Positions 25,004 to 32,972 of a DNA stretch of 64,000 bases are shown here, piece by piece. The translations under genes and the position numbers were made by a program. This stretch comes from RYN-230 sp963841695 (GTDB lineage: Bacteria > Actinomycetota > Actinomycetes > Streptosporangiales > Streptosporangiaceae). Within the stretch, counting starts at the first letter, position 1. Each line of letters begins with the position of its first letter. Below the pieces are notes generated by a model. It ran no database searches and was not told the origin of the DNA. It saw only the letters and a program-made list of their open reading frames with translations. The stretch covers positions 620,001-684,000 of the forward strand of contig CAWJDQ010000004.1 of NCBI GenBank assembly GCA_963841695.1. Reading direction: 5' to 3'.

Positions 25004-26812
25004 CTAGCTGGCCGGGGTGACGATGCCGTACTCGTGGATCTTCCGGTAGATGGTGGCCCGGGACATCCCCAGCGACTTGGCCGCCTTGACCTTGTTGCCC
25101 TGGTAGTCCAGCAGGCCCTGGACGATCGCGTCACGCTCCATGGATTCCAGCGGGGACAGCAGCCGCCTGCTGACCGTCCAGCACTCCGGCGGCAGGTCGG
25201 CTGGCTGGATCGATCCGGTGCGCCGCTTCTGCACGACCCGCTTGAGCACCTGCCACAGCTGCTCGGTGTTGCCCGGCCACTTCGAGCGGAGCAGCAGCTG
25301 CATGGCCTCCGGCGAGCAGGTCAGCCGGCCGTGCTGGCCCAGCTTGGCCACGAAGAAGGGGACCAGCACGTGCAGGTCCTCGATGTGATGGCGGAGCGGC
25401 GGCAGCTCGACCGTGCTGGGGAAGAAGCGCAGCAGCTTGGTCAGGTCGCCGTGCCCGCGCCTGCGGTCCAGGGTGACGGCCACCCACAGGTCATGCTGCC
25501 GCGAGGCCGTCCTGGCCTCCTGGATCGCGGAGGTCAGCGCGTTCAGCTGGCGGGCGTTGAGCACGTCCACGTGCCGGATGACCAGCGAGCCCTCGCCGTC
25601 CAGCAGCTCGCGGCGGGCCCGCAGCAGCCAGTCGGTGTCGGTGGCCTCCGCCGCGTCCAGGACGTAGAAGCGCTCCGCCGGGTTGCGCCGCTGGTGCACC
25701 GCGCGGACCACGGTCAGCTTGCCCACCCCGGGCTCGCCCTCGAGGGCGAGCCAGTCTCCCGAGTCGTACACGGACTCGACCTGGCGGCAGCCGCGCAGCC
25801 ACAGCGCCCCGCCGCCGACCAGGCCGGGCAGGGACATGGACGGCTTGACCGCGGTGTCCGCGGCCGGGCGCTGGCTGGCCGGCTCGATGAGCTTCACGTG
25901 CACCACGCCGCCCGCGACGTGATCGTCGCCCCGGATCGGGCGGCAGTACATCCGGGCCTGGACCCCGCTGGGCAGCTCGACAGACACCGCGCCCGCCTGC
26001 TGGGTGGCCAGCATCTCGGCCGCCTGGCCGAGCAGGACGCCCTGGTCACCGGGGTCAAGGACCTGGCGGGCGTACTCGTTCATCATGACCACGTCGTTGT
26101 TCAGGGCCAGCACGATCCCGCTGGTCCGCCGGCAGGCCCGCATGTACTCCTGCATGAGCTGGAGTTCCCGCGCGCTGCTGTCCGCGAGCATGGCCTGGGT
26201 GATCTGGTCCGCGGTGGTCTTGGCCAGCGCGATCAGCAGCGGGTCCGCGTCCCTGCGCCAGCAGGTCAGGTGAACCGCCCCCACGGCCTTGCCGGAGATC
26301 GGGTCATGGATCGGGACCCCGGCGCAGGCCAGGTCCTCAAGGTCCTCGGCGTAGTGCTCGTGCCCGAATACGCAGGCAGGCTGGCCGCCCTCCAGGGCGG
26401 TGCCGATCCCGTTGGTGCCGACGTACTCCTCGGCGTAGCTGAAGCCCGGGGCGAGCTGGACCCCGTCCAGGTGACGTTCCAGGTCGTGGTCGGCGGTCAT
26501 CCGGGTGAGCACGACGCCGGCCGCGTCAGTGAGGATCACGCTGATCGGCTGCCCATCGAGGTGCTCGCGCAGGTTGCGCAGCACCGGCATGGCGTTGCGG
26601 GTCAGCGGGGTATCAAGATTAGGGTCCCGGACGTAGGGCAGTGCAACCCGGTCGGCGGCCACCTTCCACTGCCGTGAGCGCCACCATGAGGCCAGGATCG
26701 GCTCACGGACCTCGTTCGGCCGGACCGATTCAGCGGTCAGAAACCGCTCCCGCGTGTCCGCCAGCGCCTTGCTGTCGGCCAACGCTGGCAGGTGCACTGC
26801 TGTGGGCACCAT
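25004..26812 (-). CDS. mimR: MimR/AcoR-like transcriptional activator of the monooxygenase operon, degenerate AAA+ domain
   Basis: 602 residues. An N-terminal GAF-like sensor region (about 30-290; EEYVGTNGIGTALEGGQPACVFGHEHY, CAGVPIHDP) is followed by a linker, a AAA+ domain (about 360-520) and a Fis-type HTH (about 555-600; GNKVKAAKSLGMSRATIYRKIHEYGI). The AAA+ part is reduced: Walker A is GEPGVGKLT, Walker B is LVIRHVDVL without the DE pair, and the segment that carries GAFTGA for sigma-54 contact is absent. PPLRHHIEDL and WPGNTEQLWQVL remain. ATG 26812 has GGAGG upstream. Divergent from mimA. In mycobacteria MimR activates mimABCD in response to acetone. Sigma-54-independent action is inferred. 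Confidence 0.83.
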   Translation of the reverse strand: MVPTAVHLPALADSKALADTRERFLTAESVRPNEVREPILASWWRSRQWKVAADRVALPYVRDPNLDTPLTRNAMPVLRNLREHLDGQPISVILTDAAGVVLTRMTADHDLERHLDGVQLAPGFSYAEEYVGTNGIGTALEGGQPACVFGHEHYAEDLEDLACAGVPIHDPISGKAVGAVHLTCWRRDADPLLIALAKTTADQITQAMLADSSARELQLMQEYMRACRRTSGIVLALNNDVVMMNEYARQVLDPGDQGVLLGQAAEMLATQQAGAVSVELPSGVQARMYCRPIRGDDHVAGGVVHVKLIEPASQRPAADTAVKPSMSLPGLVGGGALWLRGCRQVESVYDSGDWLALEGEPGVGKLTVVRAVHQRRNPAERFYVLDAAEATDTDWLLRARRELLDGEGSLVIRHVDVLNARQLNALTSAIQEARTASRQHDLWVAVTLDRRRGHGDLTKLLRFFPSTVELPPLRHHIEDLHVLVPFFVAKLGQHGRLTCSPEAMQLLLRSKWPGNTEQLWQVLKRVVQKRRTGSIQPADLPPECWTVSRRLLSPLESMERDAIVQGLLDYQGNKVKAAKSLGMSRATIYRKIHEYGIVTPAS

Positions 26813-26925
26813 CGCGCCTCCGTACCTCCCGGTACCGCTCGCGCAGGCTGATCGATCAGCTCGCGGTCGGGCATCCCGGGTTCGCGTGTTACTTACCCAA
26901 AATAGGTGTGGCGTTACCGGCACCT

Positions 26926-26940
26926 GTCTCAAGTTGAGAC
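26926..26940. promoter_or_regulatory. Candidate MimR operator, copy 1
   Basis: GTCTCAA-G-TTGAGAC, perfect seven-base arms around one base. It lies 114 bp before mimR and 83 bp before the small gene at 27023. A near-copy lies upstream of mimA. Confidence 0.6.
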
Positions 26941-27022
26941 CGGCAGCCCGCCACCGGGAGCGTTTTGATCGAGGGACACCGGCTTACTTACGCATGCCCG
27001 CTGAAGAATCCGGAGTCGCATC

Positions 27023-27271
27023 ATGGACCAACCAGGTACGCCCCGCGGTGAGACCTTCAACCCTTGGAGCGTAGTCAACCTGGTCTTTCACCACCTGGCT
27101 GAACAGGGATTGCACCCGGTTCTGGGTGAATCAGGCGACCCCGGCCCCCCCGCCGCCGAGCTGCTCCGCGCGCTGGGGATCGAGCCGGCCGCCGAGGGCA
27201 ATCACCGGCACTCCCAGGACGTCCAGGACCAGCTCGCCGAGCTCCGGAACATCTTCTTCGGTGATCGCTGA
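27023..27271 (+). CDS. Small conserved-looking protein of the monooxygenase locus, function unknown
   Basis: 82 residues with ATG 27023 and GGAG upstream. It has a compact N-terminal segment (NPWSVVNLVFHHLAEQGLHPVLG), then ESGDPGPPAAELLRALGIEP, and a helical C-terminus (VQDQLAELRNIFF). No signal peptide, membrane helix or metal motif, and no family that I recognise with confidence. It is flanked by the two copies of the candidate MimR palindrome and lies 165 bp before mimA, so it is probably induced with the monooxygenase. Codon use matches its neighbours, which supports a real gene. A role as small regulator, assembly factor or leader peptide is possible; none can be shown. Confidence 0.65.
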   Translation: MDQPGTPRGETFNPWSVVNLVFHHLAEQGLHPVLGESGDPGPPAAELLRALGIEPAAEGNHRHSQDVQDQLAELRNIFFGDR

Positions 27272-27325
27272 GTCCGCAGGCGCCAGGCGCCCACCCCGCA
27301 GGTCACGGGCGCAGCAGACGGGCCT

Positions 27326-27340
27326 GTCTCATGTTGAGAG
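27326..27340. promoter_or_regulatory. Candidate MimR operator, copy 2
   Basis: GTCTCATGTTGAGAG, matching the copy at 26926-26940 in 13 of 15 positions, with the flanking T also shared. It lies 97 bp before mimA and just upstream of a possible -35/-10 pair, the position expected for an activator. Confidence 0.6.
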
Positions 27341-27353
27341 CCCGGGGCCTGCT

Positions 27354-27382
27354 TTTACAGGTTGTTATTCGGCACATAGGGA
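27354..27382 (+). promoter_or_regulatory. Possible mimA promoter
   Basis: TTTACA (27354-27359), 17-bp spacer, TAGGGA (27377-27382). It would start near 27389 and place the palindrome at about -50 to -63. No sigma-54 type GG-N10-GC element is seen here. Confidence 0.35.
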
Positions 27383-27436
27383 CTTCCGGCGGCCAACCAA
27401 GCGGGCTGCCGAGCCACGATGGGGAAAGGGGTGACC

Positions 27437-29089
27437 ATGAGTCGCCAGAGTGTGGCCAAGGCCCACCAGAAGATCCAGGAACTGTCCTGGGAACCCATGT
27501 ATCACGAGCCGGTGTCGCAGTACGGGACGGACTACTCGTTCCGTAAGTCATCCAAGAAGGACCCGCTGAAGCAGGTGCTGCGCTCCTACTTCCCGATGCA
27601 GGAAGAGAAGGACCACCGCGTCTACGGTGCCCAGGACGGCGCCATCCGCGGCAACATGTTCCGCCAGGTGCAGGAGCGCTGGCTGGAGTGGCAGAAGCTG
27701 TTCCTGTCGATCATCCCGCTCCCGGAGATCTCGGCCGCGCGGGCCATGCCGCTGCTGTTCCGCACCGTGCCCAACCCCGAACTGCACAACGGCCAGGCGA
27801 TCCAGATGATCGACGAGGTACGGCACTCGACGATCCAGCAGAACCTCAAGCGCCTGTACATGAACAACTACATCGACCCGGCGGGCTTCAACTCCAGTCT
27901 GCGGAACTTCCAGAACGACTACTGCGGGACGATCGGCCGGCAGTTCGCCGAGGGGTTCATCACCGGTGACGCGATCACCGCGGCGAGCATCTACCTGACG
28001 ATCGTGGCCGAGACGGCGTTCACCAACACGCTGTTCGTGGCCATGCCCGCCGAAGCCGCGGCCAACGGCGACTACCTGCTGCCGACGGTGTTCCACTCGG
28101 TCCAGTCGGACGAGTCGCGGCACATCAGCAACGGGTACGCCACGCTGCTGATGGCCCTGGCCGACGAGGAGAACCACCAGCTGCTCGAGCGCGACCTGCG
28201 CTACGCATGGTGGAACAACCACCGCGTGGTGGACGCCGCTATCGGCACGTTCATCGAATACGGCACCAAGGACCGGCGCAAGGACCGTGAGTCCTACGCC
28301 GAGATGTGGCGCCGGTGGATCTACGACGACTACTACCGCAGCTATCTCGTGCCGCTGGAGAAGTACGGGCTGGTCATCCCGCACGACCTCATCGACGAGG
28401 CGTGGAACCAGATCTGGAACAAGGGCTACGTGCACGAGGTAGCCCAGTTCTTCGCCACTGGCTGGCTGGCGAACTACTGGCGGATCGACCCGATGACCGA
28501 CACGGACTTCGAGTGGTTCGAGTACAAGTACCCGGGCTGGTACGACAAGTACGGCAAGTGGTGGGAGAACTACAACCGGCTGTCGCGGCCGAACGGGCAC
28601 CACCCGATCGTGGCCGAGAGCGTCAACTACGTGTACCCGCACCGGTGCTGGACCTGCATGGTTCCCTGCCTGGTCCGCGAGGACATGGTCATCGACGAGG
28701 TCGACGGCCAGGTCCGTACCTACTGCCACGAGGCCTGCCGGTGGACCGACGCGGAAGCGTTCCGGCCGACCTACCAGGGGCGTTCCACCCCGAACATGGG
28801 CCAGCTCATCGGCAAGCGCGAATGGGAGACCCTGTACCACGGCTGGAACTGGGCCGACGTGGTGTCCGACATGGGCTACGTCCGGGACGACGGCAAGACC
28901 CTCGTGGCGCAGCCGCACCTGGACCTCGACCCGAGCAAGATGTGGACGCTCGACCACCTGCGCCGGATGGGGCCGGTGCTGAGCCCGAACGTCCTGCTCA
29001 ACGAGATGTCGCCGGAAGAGCGGACGGCCTTCGTGGCCGACTACAACAAGCAGGGCCCGGCGGGCCGTCCCGCGCCAGCGGACGCCTGA
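27437..29089 (+). CDS. mimA: Soluble diiron monooxygenase, hydroxylase alpha (large) subunit
   Basis: Catalytic subunit (550 residues) of a group-5-type soluble diiron monooxygenase of the propane/phenol/acetone class. All six iron ligands are present: Glu97, Glu127 and His130 (DEVRH), Glu192, Glu226 and His229 (DESRH). The intervals 30-3-62-34-3 are identical to those of methane monooxygenase MmoX. ATG 27437 is preferred over ATG 27419 because GAAAGGGGTG precedes it and the protein then begins MSRQS like its mycobacterial homologues. Gene order alpha-reductase-beta-coupling protein is that of mimABCD/prmABCD. Likely activates O2 to hydroxylate propane, acetone, phenol or similar; the true substrate range is not set by sequence. 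Confidence 0.95.
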   Translation: MSRQSVAKAHQKIQELSWEPMYHEPVSQYGTDYSFRKSSKKDPLKQVLRSYFPMQEEKDHRVYGAQDGAIRGNMFRQVQERWLEWQKLFLSIIPLPEISAARAMPLLFRTVPNPELHNGQAIQMIDEVRHSTIQQNLKRLYMNNYIDPAGFNSSLRNFQNDYCGTIGRQFAEGFITGDAITAASIYLTIVAETAFTNTLFVAMPAEAAANGDYLLPTVFHSVQSDESRHISNGYATLLMALADEENHQLLERDLRYAWWNNHRVVDAAIGTFIEYGTKDRRKDRESYAEMWRRWIYDDYYRSYLVPLEKYGLVIPHDLIDEAWNQIWNKGYVHEVAQFFATGWLANYWRIDPMTDTDFEWFEYKYPGWYDKYGKWWENYNRLSRPNGHHPIVAESVNYVYPHRCWTCMVPCLVREDMVIDEVDGQVRTYCHEACRWTDAEAFRPTYQGRSTPNMGQLIGKREWETLYHGWNWADVVSDMGYVRDDGKTLVAQPHLDLDPSKMWTLDHLRRMGPVLSPNVLLNEMSPEERTAFVADYNKQGPAGRPAPADA

Positions 29090-29106
29090 TCGACCCTAGC
29101 TAGACC

Positions 29107-29145
29107 GGGAGGTGGGCCGCAGGCCAGGCCCTGCGGCCCCCTCCC
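29107..29145 (+). terminator. Strong intercistronic hairpin between mimA and mimB
   Basis: Sixteen base pairs: GGGAGG / CCTCCC and GGGCCGCAGG / CCTGCGGCCC, with one bulged T and a 6-nt loop, 17 bp after the mimA stop. No T-tract. Within an operon it may act as a partial terminator or as a 3' stabiliser that raises mimA messenger over the reductase. Confidence 0.6.
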
Positions 29146-29188
29146 AACCACTTCTCCGAGGCGATTTCCCACCATCCGCGAGGGGGCC

Positions 29189-30235
29189 ATGCCCGACAAG
29201 CACGTCGTACGGTTCGAGCCCGTCGGCATCGAGATCGAGGTCAGTGAGGATCAGACGATCCTGCGGGCCGCGGCCGAGCAGGGCATCATGCTCATGCACG
29301 GCTGCAAGGAGGGCCAGTGCGCGGCGTGCAAGTCGTTCATCCTAGACGGCGAGGACATCGAGCACGACCGGTACTCGACCTTCGCGCTGCCTGACTACGA
29401 GCTCGACGAGGGCTACACGCTGCTGTGCCGGGCGCACGCCTACGAAGACGTCACGATCGAGCTGCTCAACTACGACGAGGAGATGATCCGCTCCGGCCTA
29501 CCCATCCAGCAGGGCGTGGCGGAGGTGGTGTCCAAGGACGCGGTCACCCACGACATGCGCCACCTGATCCTGCGGCTCCTTGAGCCGGACGAGATCAAGT
29601 TCTTCCCCGGCCAGTACATGGACATCGCCGTTCCCGGGACGGAGGAGGTGCGGTCCTTCTCGATGGCGAACACCACCAGCCGCGAGAGCGGGCTGCTGGA
29701 GTTCATCATCAAGGTCTACCCGGACGGGGTGTTCTCCAGGTTCCTGGCAGAGAAGCTGGCCGAGGGCGACCAGCTCGACCTGAGCGGCCCGTTCGGCGTC
29801 TTCACCCTCCGCGAGGGCGAGAACGACCTGGTCTTCGTCGGCGGCGGGGCGGGCATGGCCCCCATCCTGTCGCTGCTGCGCACGCTGGCCGAGCGGGGCA
29901 TCCAGCGCAAGGCCACCTTCTTCTACGGCGCCCGGGCCAAGCGGGACCTCTGCTTCGAGGCCGAGCTGCACGAGCTCGAGGAGAAGCTGCCGAACTTCCG
30001 GTACATCCCGGCGCTGTCCGAGGCGGACGTGGATGACGACTGGGACGGCGAGACCGGTTTTGTCACCGACGTGGTCAAGCGGCACGCCAGCGACCTGACC
30101 GGAGCCCACGCCTACGTCTGCGGCCCGCCACCCATGGTGGAGGCGGCCCTGCCGCTGCTCGCGCAGCTGGGCGTGGAAGAGAAGCGAATCTATTACGACA
30201 AGTTCACCACCACCGGGGATCCCGGCCAGCAGTGA
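29189..30235 (+). CDS. mimB: Monooxygenase reductase component (2Fe-2S, FAD, NADH)
   Basis: 348-residue electron-transfer protein that passes NADH electrons to the diiron hydroxylase. The N-terminal plant-type ferredoxin domain has Cys39, Cys44, Cys47 and Cys80 (GCKEGQCAAC ... LLC). The FAD-binding domain (about 105-205) shows PGQYMDIAVPG and RSFSMANT. The C-terminal NAD domain has VGGGAGMAPILSLL and ends with CGPPPMVEAA. ATG 29189 is preceded by GCGAGGGGG. It lies between hairpins at 29107-29145 and 30260-30281, so its expression may be set apart from the hydroxylase subunits. Confidence 0.95.
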   Translation: MPDKHVVRFEPVGIEIEVSEDQTILRAAAEQGIMLMHGCKEGQCAACKSFILDGEDIEHDRYSTFALPDYELDEGYTLLCRAHAYEDVTIELLNYDEEMIRSGLPIQQGVAEVVSKDAVTHDMRHLILRLLEPDEIKFFPGQYMDIAVPGTEEVRSFSMANTTSRESGLLEFIIKVYPDGVFSRFLAEKLAEGDQLDLSGPFGVFTLREGENDLVFVGGGAGMAPILSLLRTLAERGIQRKATFFYGARAKRDLCFEAELHELEEKLPNFRYIPALSEADVDDDWDGETGFVTDVVKRHASDLTGAHAYVCGPPPMVEAALPLLAQLGVEEKRIYYDKFTTTGDPGQQ

Positions 30236-30259
30236 GGAGCAACGGACGTGCCTGCAAGC

Positions 30260-30281
30260 CCACCGGCAGAGCCGCCGGTGG
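30260..30281 (+). terminator. Intercistronic hairpin between mimB and mimC
   Basis: Perfect eight-base stem CCACCGGC / GCCGGTGG with loop AGAGCC, 24 bp after mimB and 39 bp before mimC. With the hairpin before mimB it isolates the reductase cistron. Confidence 0.5.
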
Positions 30282-30320
30282 CAATCCGCGCCTGAACTCT
30301 CACGATGAAGGAGAGACCTC

Positions 30321-31490
30321 ATGACAACCGCTCCAGAACGCAGTGTTCCCAAGCCGGTCTTTACCGACGCGGAGGCCGGGGCGAAGGAATTCCCGGACTC
30401 GACCGCCCGCCGGTTCAACTACTACACGCCCGCCAAGCGCAAGCAGTCCCACTACGAGGACGTGACCGTCGAGGTCCAGCCCGACCCGCGGCACTACCTC
30501 GCGCAAGGGTGGCTTTACGGTTTCTCTGACGGCCGGGGTGGGTATCCGCTGGATTGGACGTCCCTCAAGGCCTGGGGCTCGGACCGGCCGGAGCCGGAGC
30601 GTTACCCAGGCTCGGGCGGCAAGGGCTACGACTGGCCGGCCCTCGGCTGGCACGAGTTCCGCGACCCTAACGAGGAGTGGGAGCTCACGTTCTACCGCTA
30701 CAACTCCAACGTGGTGCGGCAGCTCAACCAGAACATCGACGCGGCCCGCCAGTCGAAGGCGTTCGAGCAGTGGAACCGGAGCTGGGTGACCTTCGTCGAG
30801 CGCAACGTCGGAGCCTGGATGCACGTGGACCACGGGCTGGGACTGTACCTCTTCGCCAACGCCAACCGGCGCGCGCCGACCAACATGCACAACAACGCGA
30901 TCTCGGTGAACAGCATGCACCGGATCCGGGCCGCCCAGGACCTGGCGCTGTACAACCTGAGCCTGACCGAGGAGATCGAGGGCTTCGACGGCACGGCGCA
31001 CCTGGAGACCTGGAACAGCGACCCGGCCTGGCAGGGCGTGCGTGAGGTGGCTGAGCAGCTCACCGGCGTCGACGACTGGTGCGAGGCGATCTTCGCGGCC
31101 AACGTGGTGTTCGAGCCCCTGGTCGGCGAGCTCTTCCGCAGCCAGCTGGTGCAGCACGCGGCCCCGCGGAACGGCGACTTCGTCACGCCCACGGTGGTCG
31201 GCGCCGAAGAGTACGACTACGCCGAGCGCGACCTGCGCTACACCCGGCCGATGTTCGAGCTGCTGACCGCCGACCGCGAGTTCGGCGACCAGAACAAGGC
31301 CAAGCTGCAGGAGTGGCTGTCGGTCTGGGTGCCCCGGTCCATCGCCGCCGCGCGGGCGCTGCAGCCGCTGTGGTCGCAGCCCGAGTCGAAGCCGCCCCGC
31401 TTCGAAGACGGCCTGGACGCGCAGAAGCACCGGTTCAGGGGCATCCTGTCCGATCTGAGTCTGGAAGCACCGAAGGAGCTGGCCCAGTGA
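30321..31490 (+). CDS. mimC: Soluble diiron monooxygenase, hydroxylase beta (small) subunit
   Basis: 389-residue ferritin-like subunit that pairs with MimA. It lacks the iron ligands, as expected of beta subunits, but keeps family segments such as RRFNYYTPAKRKQSHYEDVT, WYRY-like ELTFYRYNSNVVRQLNQNI, NNAISVNSMHRIRAAQDLALYNL and WQGVREVAEQL. ATG 30321 has GAAGGAG upstream. Its stop overlaps the GTG of mimD (GTGA), so beta subunit and coupling protein are made together. Confidence 0.94.
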   Translation: MTTAPERSVPKPVFTDAEAGAKEFPDSTARRFNYYTPAKRKQSHYEDVTVEVQPDPRHYLAQGWLYGFSDGRGGYPLDWTSLKAWGSDRPEPERYPGSGGKGYDWPALGWHEFRDPNEEWELTFYRYNSNVVRQLNQNIDAARQSKAFEQWNRSWVTFVERNVGAWMHVDHGLGLYLFANANRRAPTNMHNNAISVNSMHRIRAAQDLALYNLSLTEEIEGFDGTAHLETWNSDPAWQGVREVAEQLTGVDDWCEAIFAANVVFEPLVGELFRSQLVQHAAPRNGDFVTPTVVGAEEYDYAERDLRYTRPMFELLTADREFGDQNKAKLQEWLSVWVPRSIAAARALQPLWSQPESKPPRFEDGLDAQKHRFRGILSDLSLEAPKELAQ

Positions 31491-31858
31491 CCAAGTTCAA
31501 GACGGCCGTAAGCCCGTTCGAGGTCAACAACACCGCGTCCAACATGTGCGGATTCACCCTGATGAACAATCAGGTCGGCGCGGTCGTGGCCCAGGTCATG
31601 AGCACCGAGTCCAATGTGACGGTGACGCCCCTGCCGTCAATGATCCGGGTCAACGCGGTCCGGCGCATGGACGTCGTCTACGACGAGATCTCCGAGGCGC
31701 TGGGCGAGGAACCCGGTTACTTCGACGCCGCGGAGTTCGAGGAGAACATGTCGACGCACTACGGCCGCATGATCCACGAGGACGACCGCACGATCATGTT
31801 CGCTAATCCCGAGGACGCGGCCGAGTACATCGATTTCGATCTGACGGCCAGCAGCTAG
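31487..31858 (+). CDS. mimD: Monooxygenase coupling (effector) protein
   Basis: Cofactor-free regulatory protein of 123 residues, the MmoB/DmpM class, which binds the hydroxylase and tunes oxygen and substrate access. Seen: VGAVVAQVMSTESNVTVTPLPSMIRVNA in the core, DVVYDEISEALGEE and STHYGRMIHEDDRTIMF near the end. It starts at GTG 31487, overlapping the mimC stop. Size and fold pattern match the family, and its place as the fourth gene matches mimABCD. Confidence 0.92.
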   Translation: MTKFKTAVSPFEVNNTASNMCGFTLMNNQVGAVVAQVMSTESNVTVTPLPSMIRVNAVRRMDVVYDEISEALGEEPGYFDAAEFEENMSTHYGRMIHEDDRTIMFANPEDAAEYIDFDLTASS

Positions 31859-31904
31859 GCGCGGCGTCCAGCGCTTCACCATCGGACCCCGACGAGGAGG
31901 AACC

Positions 31905-32972
31905 GTGTACGAGAAGGACGGCGAAAGGTACTTCGTTGTCGACAGTCACATGCACTACTGGAACGCAGCTCCGGACAACTGGGTGCCGGGGGCGGAGCAG
32001 TACGCCAAGGGCTGGATCGAGTGTTTCCACGCCTACCAGGGCCTCGGCCCGCCCGACACGCACTGGTCCATCGAGCACTTCCAGAAGTACTCCGAAGATG
32101 ACCTGATGAAGGACGTGTTCGAGGACGGCTACGTGGACGTGGCGGTCTTCCAGCCGACGTACCTGAAGGAGTGGTACAAGGAGGGCTTCAATACCACCGA
32201 GCGCAACGCCGAGATGGGGAAGCGGCACCCGGGCAAGTTCATTTACAACACCCGGTTCGACCCCCGCGACGGCGATCCGGGGCTGGAGGAGCTCAGGAAG
32301 AACGTCGAGACCTACGGCTCGAAGGGCGTCAAGCTCTACACCGCCGAGTGGAACAACGGCTCGCGCGGCTACAAGCTGTCCGACCCCGGCGCCTACCGGT
32401 TCCTCGAGGCAGCCCAGAACCTGGGCATCAAGAACATCCACGTGCACAAGGGCCCGACGATCTGGCCGCTGGACAAGGACGCCTTCGACGTCTCCGACGT
32501 CGATCACGCGGCGACCGACTTCCCCGACCTGAACTTCATCGTCGAGCACGTGGGCCTGCCCCGGATCGAGGACTTCTGCTTCATGGCGACGCAGGAGCCC
32601 AACGTCTACGCCGGCCTGTCCGTGGTCATCGGCGGCCTGATGTATGCGCGGCCGAAGTTCTTCGCCAAGGTCATGGGCGAACTGCTGTTCTGGGTCGGCG
32701 AGGACAAGATGACCTTCGGCAGCGACTACGGCATCTGGGAGCCGAAGTGGCAGATCGAGGGCTTCGTGGACTGGGACTACCCCAGTGACGAGTTCTCTGA
32801 CTACCCGAGGGTGAACACCGCCACCAAGAAGAAGATCCTCGGCCTGAACGCGGCCAAGCTCTACGACATCGAGGTGCCGGCCGAGTACCAGCTCAAGGAC
32901 ACCAGCGCCCCGGCGTCGCAGGATGACGCCAAGCTGGTCGAAGACGACCCGCAGCTGGTCACGGGAGCATGA
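31905..32972 (+). CDS. Amidohydrolase-family protein (metal-dependent hydrolase, TIM barrel)
   Basis: 355 residues. N-terminal metal-binding HxH in VDSHMHYWN, later His residues in NIHVHKGP and FIVEHVG, and Asp in TFGSDYGIWEPKW complete an amidohydrolase-2 type site. GTG 31905 follows a strong GAGGAGG. A gene of this kind regularly follows the monooxygenase genes in actinobacterial mim/prm clusters; its role is unknown, perhaps hydrolysis or decarboxylation of a product, or help in assembly. The stop overlaps the next start (ATGA), so it belongs to the operon. The acidic C-terminal tail after about residue 330 is extra. Confidence 0.87.
   Translation: MYEKDGERYFVVDSHMHYWNAAPDNWVPGAEQYAKGWIECFHAYQGLGPPDTHWSIEHFQKYSEDDLMKDVFEDGYVDVAVFQPTYLKEWYKEGFNTTERNAEMGKRHPGKFIYNTRFDPRDGDPGLEELRKNVETYGSKGVKLYTAEWNNGSRGYKLSDPGAYRFLEAAQNLGIKNIHVHKGPTIWPLDKDAFDVSDVDHAATDFPDLNFIVEHVGLPRIEDFCFMATQEPNVYAGLSVVIGGLMYARPKFFAKVMGELLFWVGEDKMTFGSDYGIWEPKWQIEGFVDWDYPSDEFSDYPRVNTATKKKILGLNAAKLYDIEVPAEYQLKDTSAPASQDDAKLVEDDPQLVTGA

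Noticed and set aside
27272..27436. Possible sigma-54 promoter before mimA, expected from the AcoR-like activator
   Set aside because: No GG-N10-GC element with the -24/-12 pattern was found, and the activator lacks the sigma-54 contact motif.
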